Below are positions 12,924-22,260 of a DNA stretch of 64,000 nt, piece after piece. How positions within the stretch are numbered: position 1 is the stretch's first letter; each line of letters opens with the position of its first letter. Below the pieces are notes generated by a model. It made no database searches. It saw only the letters and a program-made list of their open reading frames with translations, and had not been told where the DNA came from. A program made the position numbers and the translations under genes. The stretch is taken from NCBI GenBank assembly GCA_963942565.1, contig OZ012690.1, positions 17,850,873 to 17,914,872 of the forward strand, read 5' to 3'. The stretch comes from Maea johnstoni (lineage: Eukaryota > Annelida > Polychaeta > Spionida > Magelonidae).

Positions 12924-13264
12924 AGGAAAATCAGTTACAAAGTGGATGATTGTATTGACTGTACATAATATACCCAGACAGTAATATCATGAAGAACTCA
13001 GGTTGAATGAATTATGCAGCAAAAGGGGCAGGATTTTAAAGAGGTTAAACATAACACTGTCTTTTATTCAATATCACCAATTTTATATAAAAAAATACTC
13101 CCGTCACAATTTGTTATTGCACAATGTCTAAGACTGTCCAACAGTGGTTCATGTGACAAGAGACTTCTAACCAATTGGATTAGTGGAATTCTTCTGTGAG
13201 AGTATTTTTATGTGTTTTCTATATAGGAGGGCATACAGAGATATCAGGAAACCAGTTTCAACTA

Positions 13265-13395
13265 TGGTAAAGGTATTTGCTTTATAGTCTTGTATCCACT
13301 GAAATGTTCACATGATCTTCCTTCCCTAGCAGGCACTGAACACACCGAAACCATTTCAATGCCCCGACGGATATTCCAGAGCAGCTGGCAGCATA
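13265..13395 (-). mobile_element. SINE 3' part, split by the LINE insertion
   Basis: Read on the minus strand, it continues the SINE of 9514-9835 from 'GCTGCCAGCTGCTCTGGAAT' to the 'GATACAAGACTATAAAG' tail. The head of the same copy lies at 15270-15458. Confidence 0.8.
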
Positions 13396-15269
13396 TATAT
13401 ATATTTTTTTTTTATTGACTATATCATTGAAAATACAAAATTATACAAATAACAAATTCCTTATCAACATGTATAAATATAGCTATAAAGCGGAGAAACA
13501 AGAGAAAACAAAAGCGACTTTTTAGGAAAAAGTTGCTTAGAGCAACCAACACAGTATAGAGAGTGGGTGCTACACTTCTCCACTCGGCCCGGGGGCGTTG
13601 TGAAAACAAAAATTACATGGGTAATCAAATTCTCAGTCCTTTGGCAGGCGGGGGTCATCGCTGTAAATGGTAAATCAGATTTACCAGGAAAGCTAGCCAA
13701 TGCCGGCACGATTGCTCATGATTTTACGATACAGTTTACTCACTGCAAGGGCAGTTATAGATCGCATGCATGTCAGCTCATCCTTTCCGACAGATGGGAT
13801 GGGTTTCCCCATTAGTATCATGAGGCATTCATCTGGTTCGTCATTAAGGACTCTAGAGACATTAGGACATCTATCCGCAATTTCTCCATATAGGAGTATC
13901 ATTTCATCATTATTATTGGGGCACTGCATCAGAATATGCCTAATATCTTCGGTCACATACAAATCACAGTTTGGGCACTTCCTGAGGCTGAGAGCAAGCC
14001 CTTTAAGCCGACAATCATCACTTTTTAGTTTGCTAGCATGACAGACTAGTCTAGCCATGACCTCACATGGCCTGATATAGTCTGGTTGTTCGTCAGACAG
14101 TTGCCACCATGTCATGTAATTAGCTTTAGACATTGTGGCTACTAACAAGTCATTCTCTCTAAATATGAGGTTGGCACTCGCCCAGTATGAGTCCTCGATC
14201 ATCCAGGCTCGTTGCCAGACGAGTCTGGACCATCTCTGCTTACTCATCACTGGGAGAGTACCATTCATCATATCACATACTACCTCTAGGAGATTAAAAC
14301 GGGCACATTCATTGAGGATATCAAACATGGGGCTCCTATGGACATTTAGTTGGCATTCTCTTCGTCCATTAACAAAATCATTAAGTTTGCACGAAAATAC
14401 CGCATTAAGGACGCTAGTAACGTTCTTAATTAAGGTGAGGATGAAAAGTACTTTCTTAGCCGCAATGAATGTAGTTAGTTTGATCCAACCTAGTCCATAG
14501 AAGCTACTGGAGTTAGGCGATCTCTGTGGGAATCGCTGTATCCTCCTACCTGCGTATCTTTGGAATGCTAAGATATTGTCCCTGTCATTATCGGTAAGTA
14601 CCCATAACTCGCAGCCAAAGAGCAGGGTAGGCACAACAACACACCAAAATATCTTATTGCAAGTCATAATATTAAGTCCATTCATACGGATACCCAATCC
14701 GGAAGCAGCATTTAGGGTTCTACGGCCCTTACTAATCTTTTCTAGAACACGAGATTCATCATCGTCAAATAAGCAGGCCTTGACCCCAACATGGTCATAG
14801 GATTGCTTCTCCTTGACCCTGCTGGGGCCTAGCCTAAAAAGTCGGTCTTTGGCATTCTTGTCATGGACTTTCCTGGATTCACCAAAAACCAGCACTGCAG
14901 ATTTGGCGGCGTTGAAACTAAATCGCCACTTATTCCCATACCTATGGACTAAATTGTGAACCTCGTCTGTCCTACGTTTAGAGATGGTTGCGGTTGCCAG
15001 GTCGTCTGCATAGCCAGCAGGCGACGTGGGAATGCCCTGTATTGAGCAACAGAGTTCAGATTCTTCTAAAATAACCAACAATTCGTTGATGAAGGCCACA
15101 TATTTAGTGAGAGAGAGGAATCCGCCCTGATGTATCCCGCACCTCATGGGATACCACTCGGACGTCTTCCCCTCAATCCTGACCTTGCACCGGAAACCTT
15201 GGTAGGCCCTGTACATGAGCCTCCACATTTTACCTTGAATACCCATTTGAAACAGTTTAAAGAAGAGGC
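13396..15269 (-). mobile_element. 5'-truncated LINE inserted in a SINE
   Basis: A 1.87-kb non-LTR retrotransposon fragment. On the minus strand its 3' end is AATAAAAAAAAAA followed by TATATA, where the SINE sequence resumes (GCTGCC). At the other side the SINE stops at GCGCTATATG. The insertion point is therefore the SINE's TATAT, with a TATAT-like duplication. The 5' part (endonuclease and early RT motifs) is missing, as in ordinary incomplete reverse transcription. The open frame implies a fairly recent insertion. Confidence 0.82.
13693..15269 (-). CDS. LINE reverse transcriptase, C-terminal half
   Basis: An open frame of about 525 codons. The RT catalytic motif AGYADDLA lies near residues 92-100 of the frame, preceded by an RT motif in the 'GIHQGGFLSL' position where most LINEs have QG-x-x-LSP. 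'YDHVGVKA' and 'VVPTLLFGCELW' match the thumb region of many LINE RTs. Near residues 440-458 there is a CCHC-type knuckle (CPNC...HILMQC), as in several LINE clades. The ATG at 15294 lies in SINE sequence ('MLRACALYG'), so it is not the element's own start. No endonuclease domain is present. The clade is not assigned. Confidence 0.85.
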
Positions 15270-15458
15270 CATATAGCGCACAAGCTCTAAGCACTGCCTT
15301 ATTAATGCTAGGTACCTATTTTTCAGCTGGGTAGACTGAGGCAATATGGAATAAACTGTCTTGCCTAAGGACAGACCAAAGTGCCCCACCGGGGAATTGA
15401 ACCAGCAACCTACTGATTACTAGTCTGACACCTAACCAACTTAGCTACTTTGTCCCAT
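15270..15458 (-). mobile_element. SINE 5' head, split by the LINE insertion
   Basis: The minus strand begins GGGACAAAGTAGCTAAGTTG with a tRNA-like A box, then B box GGTTCAATTCC, then the 'GGGGCACTTTGGTCTGTCC' body, up to GCGCTATATG where the LINE starts. Both pol III boxes are present in this copy. It is not a functional tRNA: the cloverleaf ends do not pair and the body continues. Confidence 0.82.
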
Positions 15459-15513
15459 GGTGGCATTATTAGGGCAACAGATAACAAACTATTCAATTGT
15501 TTATTGTTTTGTG

Positions 15514-15668
15514 TTAACCCTTATGCTGCTGGTGGCTAATTTGGCCGATACATAAGGATGCAAAAATGCTAAAAAATGACTCAGTGAGAGCGATCCAATG
15601 AATACCAACACGACAGGGTTTACATGATTTTCAAAATCTTTTGCATCTGTGTGCTTTGGACGGAAGCA
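15514..15668 (+). mobile_element. TTAA MITE family A, right end missing
   Basis: Starts TTAACCCTTATGCTGCTGG. The centre is deleted after 'GCTAAAAAATGA' and the match ends at 'GTGCTTTGGACGGAAGCAGG' without the terminal AAGGGTTAA. Confidence 0.8.
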
Positions 15669-15887
15669 GGAACGTATATATATTTCTAACTTCCCTTGCA
15701 ACAAGTTGTATTTTATCCTGTGCCTGTTCAGCGCTTTTGAACATTTTAATGGAAATAGCGCTATAAAAGTGACAATTCTATTTATATACTACCTGACGAA
15801 AGTAGCCCTAGCATTTCTTCAAACTTTCAATTCATAAGATATGACTCTCATTAATGAACTTGTTCCTGAACGAAATTTTAAGATAAT

Positions 15888-15893
15888 TTATTG
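15888..15893 (-). promoter_or_regulatory. candidate GTPBP8 polyadenylation signal
   Basis: AATAAA on the minus strand, 231 bases past the GTPBP8 stop codon. It is the first canonical signal I see downstream. Its use is inference. Confidence 0.45.
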
Positions 15894-15950
15894 AAATTGA
15901 AGTTATGATACTTCTTTTTACATTATAGACAAGCACACTCAGTTCTCCAA

Positions 15951-16095
<145 letters not shown>

Positions 16096-16123
16096 CAAAA
16101 AATTGGAGAATTCCCATCATCAT

Positions 16124-18295
16124 CTAAAATCCTTTCACCGCAAGCTGTCCAGTAACATAAGCGATGAAGCTCTGAAGAATGGGCAGTCCGGAACTATTCA
16201 CCGAACTGAAATAAAGAACAAAATATTGCATCAGGACAAAAAACAGGGTAGAATTGCCTCATTGAATTGCCTCAGATATTATGATTATGCCTCACAGGAA
16301 ATTTTCTTGGCCAATGCAAAATGTCATAAAGCCAGAGTTTAACTAAAAGCCTGTTACTATGATGCATCCATTTTAATAGCAATTACACAATAAGAACAGG
16401 CTAGTATTCCATGTACACTGCGCACAATGTCATTGAGACAGGATTTCACTAACAGCCTGTTACTATGATGCATCCATTTTAATAACAATTACACAATAAG
16501 AATAGGCTAGTATTCCATGTACACTACGCACAATGCCATTGAGACAGGATTTCACTAACAGCCTGTTACTATGATAAATCAAATTATATAGCTCTACAAT
16601 TACACTATAATAATATGTTAGTATTTCATGCAGGGTCTCAGTCAGGATTACAAAACTGTCTGTCCAAAACAGCAACTTCAAAATTTCTACCTGTCCAAAT
16701 TCAAATCCCTATTCCAACCAGATTTTCTAGCATATTGTGTCAAAAGGGTCATTTTACACTTCAACTATTTCCTAGAAGACAATTTGTTAGCATTTGGTTT
16801 TTAACAAATCATCACAGAAAACTTTGAGTTTGTCAGGAAAATACCTGTCTAAAAGACAGGCTTGACGGGTCCTGGCAAAGTCCCTGATTTCATGTAAACT
16901 ACTCAAGAATTATCAAACAGAGTAAAGTAAAGAATACAACATACCTGGCCAGGAAAGGTTGTGGAAAGCATCCATGCATTTTCTCATCCCTGAGTTTTCT
17001 AAATTGTATTAGATGTTTAAGCAGGGCATGGGTACTAACAGCATCAATTTTGGTAAAAACAACCTGTAAGAGAAGTACACCACACATAAAAATACAAATG
17101 CAAATAGTTTTCATTCATTTCTCTGTAATAGAAGTATTTTTCTCATTGATTTTTTTTTTTTATGGTGGGTCAACTGTAATTTACTAATTGTTTAAAGACT
17201 ACATGGGGGCTGCCATTATAATTTAGTCTTAACTACCCAATGGACACGTTTTTTGGACACGATACATAAGCTAATCATTTCCAGAAACCCAAGATATACC
17301 AAAAGCAAATATCTTTGACACATTGGCACAATGAAATTTAAGATTATTTGAACATAGTTGTTTTACCTTTCTCCCTACCGCTTAAAATTATTCTTGAATA
17401 TACTTAATATATACTGTATACCGTGTTTCTTTTGTGCATATAAAATAATGAACTTAGAAAGCAGCTGCCTTTAAATGCCAATTTAATTATTGCATACTGG
17501 TTTTGAATAACAAGCGATCAGCGTGTTGTACAGTACTACCATAGGGATCCTATGTCTTAATAATGATGCACAGTTAAAACATGCAGACTCCAGGAGTGTG
17601 CACGGAATACAGTATGTAAATGTATGAACAGCTCAAAGGATTGGTTCAACCTATTCATATATATAGTTCCTGTAGAATAAGTATATAGATGCCTGATACC
17701 CTTTACAATAACTTAGGGAAAAGCATGAATTCACATTTTTTTGAACTAAAGTTGCTTCTTGGGTTCTTCTATTCTCCATTAAATATTTTGAGAGAAACTG
17801 CTCTGATCAACAAATGATTTTTTTGGTAGTGCTACAGCAATAAATAAACGGGATAATTCTTGTTCATCACATTGTGACGTGTTTGTATCTTTTATGTTTG
17901 CCATAGTCTATAATATGCAATACAGATTAAGTCTTACTGCATAGGGCTTTGAAAACTCCTCCATCATATCTATTGCCGTGAGGTCTGTAGGCACAATTCC
18001 AGTTCTTCCATCCAATAACAAAAATGTTCGAGCCAGACTGAAAAGAGAAGCAAGATCATATTGTCAAGATCATAGTTGGAATACAATATGGTTGTCACAG
18101 TTGCTGTTATCTATTTTGTTATCATTACCATTATCATTATATTACAATAATTATCATTACCATTATTATCATTAGTATTATTATCATTATCATTATTCAT
18201 TCTATTCATTTATTATTCCCTTTAATTATTATTATTATCATTATTATTATCATCATTATTATCATTATAACTATTATCATTATTATTATTATTAC

Positions 18296-18340
<45 letters not shown>

Positions 18341-21050
18341 CAATATTATCATTATTGTTATTATCATTATCATTATTATTACTATTATCATTATTATTTA
18401 TAATAATATTATCATTATCATCATCATCATAATCATCAACATCAATATCATTATCACTGACATTATTGTCATTATCACCATTGATATCTGTCTTTTTAGT
18501 ACTTATACTACTATCTTCGCCATCACTCTATCTATACCAATCTTTAATATTAATCCCCATCATCATTGAACACAGGTAGATAGCCTATTTACTTAGTCCT
18601 GTTCTGTATATACGCCTCCACTGAGGTGACATAGTGCGAAGGCATGTTCGTTCCATAGCCAGGCATGTCCACCAGGGTAAAAGCCTTGCCCACTTGGAAA
18701 AAGTGCATCAACTTGGTGTGACCCTGAAAAATAAGATGGAAAAAGTGCATCAATTTGGTGTGGCCCTGAAAAATAAGTTAATGGTATGAAACTCTATTTG
18801 TCTGTTGCTTCATATGAGGTTTTATCACCTGCTCTTATGTGATTCTTGATGCTGACTGGTCAATAGGTGTCAGATGTACAGATGTTCACACTATGTAGAT
18901 TTAAATGACAGGCAAGTTATCAGCTTTCTTGCTTTGAAGCTTAAAGCTCCAAAAATGCTTAAAAACGAAGTTAGAGTGCTGGAAGTTTAAGAAAAATGAA
19001 TGGACTTATGAATCATGGCCTGGTATTCAGGTACCATCCCAAATTTATACATGTCAGAGCTGCACGCTGGTGCAGGTTGGAGGTGCCACCATTTGTAATT
19101 GAGCTACACAAGACCTCTACTACCCAATTACCGAAAAAGTATGAAGAACCGATAGATCGATAATCAATCGGATGGCTGCTACTCTTCATTGATCATGAAA
19201 TTGCACCCGATTCCTAATCCTACCATTGGCAGCATGATCATTACCGCAATAGATGTGAAATAAAATACTCACAGGTTTCCTCGACACATCGACCCGTTGC
19301 TCATCATTGAAAAGGGCCTTGATGAGTGATGATTTCCCGACATTACTGCGACCAATTATGGCAACCTGCAATTTAGAGCACAAGATGGTGAGGGAACATG
19401 GTCTAAGCCAGCAGGGCGTCTGGAAGTCTTTTTGGTCACCCAAACCCTTAAAAAGCACCCCTCAGGACACCCAAATATTTTTGTGATGAATCTAAAAATG
19501 TCAATCTCAAGCATATAATTGAATCTTCTTATCTCCATATGATTCCCATTGACATTGTTTAAGGATATCATGCCTTATGTTGATAAATTCATACATATTT
19601 ATGGTTGACATCTGAGTATAATGTGATCCCCCTTAAAAATCTGGATGCCCCAAAATTTTAGGGCACCACATTTTGGTTACCCAGTTTCCAAATCCTTGCT
19701 AAGACCCTGTGAGGGAATCCCAAGGAAATCTTAAATATTTTTGAGCAAACTCCAACTCAAAAAGTTGCACTCAAGGCAATTTAATGCACAAACTGTTCTC
19801 ACATATAATAGATGGTAGAAAATGCTTTCCAGTAGCTGATACCTTAAAACATAATATTTGCTTATTTATAGCATACGAAAGACCCACATATTAATCATTC
19901 TGAAACTGAAAATAACTTTCATCTAAATACTCATGAGAACAATTTATACATGCAATCCTTTAACAACCATTAACCCTTCCAATGCTGAGGCTATTTTCGT
20001 TCTAACCGCAAGGATGCAAATTTTTTTGAAAATCATCTAAACCCTGTCATGTTGGTATTCATTGGAAAGCTCTCGCAGAGTACTTTCAGATGAGTACCCA
20101 TTTACCAGGGTTTCGGTCATTTTTCAGTTTTTTTGCATCATTTTGAATAACCAAAATTAGAAACCAGCAGCATAAGGGTTAACATTTTTCAAAATAAAAT
20201 TTGAATCTGGTGTTCAAGCGTAAATAGAATAACCTGCTTGCCTGTAGAACATCCCCTTAATATTTCTCTGGAACCTTTGAAAATAACTTAAACGTAAATT
20301 GAAAATATATATGTTCAAAATAGAGTTTTGATTAACTTCAATTCATTCCATCAAATATAATCCAAACAGTGTTTTTGTAAGAGAGACATTTATAAAAATG
20401 ATCAAGCTTATGCTATTGAGCTCCACAGGCATGAATGGGTTAATGCTTATGCTGCGGCACATGGCTAATTTGGTCAATACAAATGGATGCAAAAAACCTG
20501 AAAAATCTCCGAAACCCTGGCAAATGGGTACTCATCTGAGAGTACTTGGCAAGAGCTATCCAATGAATACCAACATGACAGGGTTAAGATGTTTTTTATA
20601 AAAACCTTTGCATCCTTGTGCTTTGGATAAAAGTAGCTGCAGCATTAGAAGGATAAAGAGAAATTGATGAGGAAATGAACTCACCTCTGAGATTTTTGTT
20701 TCTGGCAGGTGCTCCGGATTTATAACGGCTTTTACATGCTGAATAGAATGTCCACGATGTGACTTAAATAACTTTTCTGCATGTTTCATATCGTCCAGTG
20801 TTGGATTGAAGAATTGATTGTCCTCCTTAAATAGTGGCTCCACTAAATGCTCTTCTATTCTTTTAAATGGGGATTCATATTTGTCTTTTACGTTTCGCAC
20901 TTTAGTGACTTTATTACTGTCTGTTTTCAATGATGTATGAAACGAACGATTGCCTTTTCTTTTCTCTAAATTTGCAGGAAAAAGACGTTGACTGCATACT
21001 GAGCAACATCTTGTTAAACCTGGTAAAGGTTTTGTGATAGACTTCAACAT
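16124..21050 (-). CDS. GTPBP8: GTP-binding protein 8 (EngB/YihA-type GTPase), six exons, complete
   Basis: Exons on the minus strand are 20685-21050, 19273-19365, 18593-18723, 17938-18037, 16945-17063 and 16124-16205. They sum to 891 bases (296 aa plus stop), all with GT-AG borders and agreeing phases. The length fits the family (human about 284 aa). All G motifs are visible: G1 GRSNVGKS, G2 threonine in KPGHTK, G3 DMPGYG, G4 TKID and G5 SSVNSSG. The first 45 residues are basic and Ser/Arg-rich ([16 protein letters not shown]...RSFHTSL), as expected for a mitochondrial targeting peptide. The family binds the mitochondrial large ribosomal subunit during assembly. Intron 1 carries one hAT and two TTAA MITEs, and intron 5 a hAT MITE. 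The acceptor of exon 3 is duplicated. Confidence 0.93.
16336..16630 (+). repeat. 106-bp tandem repeat, about three units, in GTPBP8 intron 5
   Basis: 'CCTGTTACTATGAT' recurs at 16350, 16456 and 16562, an exact 106-base period. Units 1 and 2 differ at only a few sites. Unit 3 is diverged and its end is displaced by the hAT insertion at 16631-16886. Confidence 0.9.
16631..16886. mobile_element. hAT-type MITE with 8-bp target duplication
   Basis: A 256-bp element with inverted ends CAGGGTCTCAGTCAGGA and, read from the right, CAGGGACTTTGCCAGGA. It is flanked by the identical 8-mer ATTTCATG at 16623-16630 and 16887-16894. CAGGG ends and an 8-bp duplication define hAT. It has no coding capacity. 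Confidence 0.9.
18110..18480 (+). repeat. TTA/TCA trinucleotide repeat in GTPBP8 intron 3
   Basis: Imperfect ATT and ATC triplets over about 370 bases, with a pure (TTA)n core near 18287-18341. It lies in the intron between GTPBP8 exons 3 and 4. Confidence 0.93.
18696..18779 (-). repeat. 42-bp tandem duplication across the GTPBP8 exon 3 acceptor
   Basis: Units 18696-18737 and 18738-18779 differ at only about three sites. Each holds, on the minus strand, CTTATTTTTCAG|GG plus the first 27-28 bases of the exon (GHTKLMHFF). Two acceptors result, at 18723 and 18765, exactly 14 codons apart. Using the far one would add 14 in-frame residues ([14 protein letters not shown]). Confidence 0.92.
19397..19709. 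mobile_element. hAT-type MITE in GTPBP8 intron 1
   Basis: A 313-bp element flanked by identical TGAGGGAA at 19389-19396 and 19710-19717. The ends are CATGGTCTAAGCCAG on the left and, read inward from the right, CAGGGTCTTAGCAAG. The 8-bp duplication fits hAT. A relative lies at 48022-48232. Confidence 0.87.
19970..20182 (-). mobile_element. TTAA MITE family A, full length, reversed
   Basis: Reads TTAACCCTTCCAATGCTGAG at the left and GCAGCATAAGGGTTAA at the right. It lies in GTPBP8 intron 1, facing the copy at 20440-20656. Confidence 0.9.
20440..20656 (+). mobile_element. TTAA MITE family A in GTPBP8 intron 1
   Basis: Starts TTAATGCTTATGCTGCGG and ends CATTAGAAGGATAAA, 28 bases from the donor site of GTPBP8 exon 1. 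Its left TTAA is also the end of 'GGCATGAATGGGTTAA', a family B terminus. Confidence 0.85.
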
Positions 21051-21476
21051 TGTTTTTCAACTTTCTTTTGAAACTTATAACCGCCAATATATCATCTAAG
21101 TGATAACAATCCTCTTATGAAGATCAATGTACACCTTCAGAGATAATCCTGAAAATAGAAAAGAGTACAAATAACAGCTACATATAGGTATCAGACTCAA
21201 TAAGTATGTATATGCAAACTACCATACAACGGATAAAAACAAACATGGAAAATCTTTCCAAGTTATGCAAAGTTTAACATAAATGAATACTTGATTCAAA
21301 TGATGAGTGAATTGAGACAAAAGCTTTCATAAGGGATAAGCAAAAGTTTGAGTCTTAGGCAAGTTTGCCTGTAAGTTTAGTCATTGCCAGCAGGGCATCT
21401 GGGCACCATATGCAGTGTGTACTGATAAATGATGGGATTCCTCTTTCTGGTAATGCTGATGATCTCTCATTTCCTC

Positions 21477-21981
21477 AGTTGGGGTGGAACTCTGTCTTCA
21501 GGTACAGAGGGGGGCCCATACGCTCGTTATCAAAATCTAAAAATACCCCTAAAGCACTGATTTCTGGCCAAAAAAGCACCCTTAATTTAACAAAAACACT
21601 GACTTTTTCCAGTAAATAAACACCCCTTCTTTTATCAAAACACTGACATCTGATGAGCGGAAACACATATTTTAACTTTACCGGGTAGATTTTATAATCC
21701 TCTGCCTGTTTAGCGGCTGTAAGTGGCGGCAGCGGACGCGGAAGCCCAGTCACTTCAGGAGTCACTCGGCGTCAGAGCCGCGTATATTTCGTGGATTGTA
21801 AGGGGATTTCCACCCCCCCCCCCCCATACTTTGTACCTGGGTACAAAAAAGTACCCTTCTTTTACAAAATCGCAGACATGCGGAGGTCTTAAAAAAGACC
21901 CCTTCTTCCGCCAAATACATAACACAGGTGCGGCCCCCCCTCTGTACCTGAGTGCCCCCCTCCCCCCGGGGGTAAATCCTG
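21477..21981. mobile_element. non-autonomous transposon-like unit with TCAGGTACAGAGGGGGG ends
   Basis: Inverted subterminal blocks: TCAGGTACAGAGGGGGGCC at 21495-21513 and, on the other strand, TCAGGTACAGAGGGGGGGCC at 21932-21952. Inside, a C-rich 'CCCTTCTTTT'-like motif recurs about five times among AAAA-rich spacers. Outer limits are approximate, no clear target duplication was found, and no coding sequence is present. Confidence 0.6.
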
Positions 21982-22260
21982 GTGTCATCTGCTAAAAGGT
22001 GAATTGTCGAGTCCAAACCTTGGATGAAGAAAAGGTTGTGTCATCTACATGACAGGATTTACGCACACTGAACTAAAGGTAGTCAATAAATGCCACTTTC
22101 TGACTACTAAAGGGCCCTAGAACTCCTACATCAAGTTGCTAACTATTGTATCATATAATTCCTTAAATAAATATCCCACTTTTGTGCAGCCATTTCCAAG
22201 AAAGATGCTTTTATACTCAATCTTCTTCAACGAGTGGAAATCTGTAAAGCTGTCACTCCT

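Larger units (their letters stand above)
12095..13040 (+). repeat. tandem array of MITE plus spacer, three units
   Basis: Three units of about 300-320 bp start at 12095, 12417 and 12720. Each is a family A MITE followed by the same spacer of about 110 bp ('GGAAAATCAGTTA', 'ATGATTGTATTGAC', 'AAGAACTCAGG'). The shared spacer shows duplication of a larger unit rather than three separate insertions. Confidence 0.88.

Noticed and set aside
15383-15458. tRNA gene on the minus strand
   Set aside because: A and B boxes are present but the acceptor arms do not pair and the SINE body follows.
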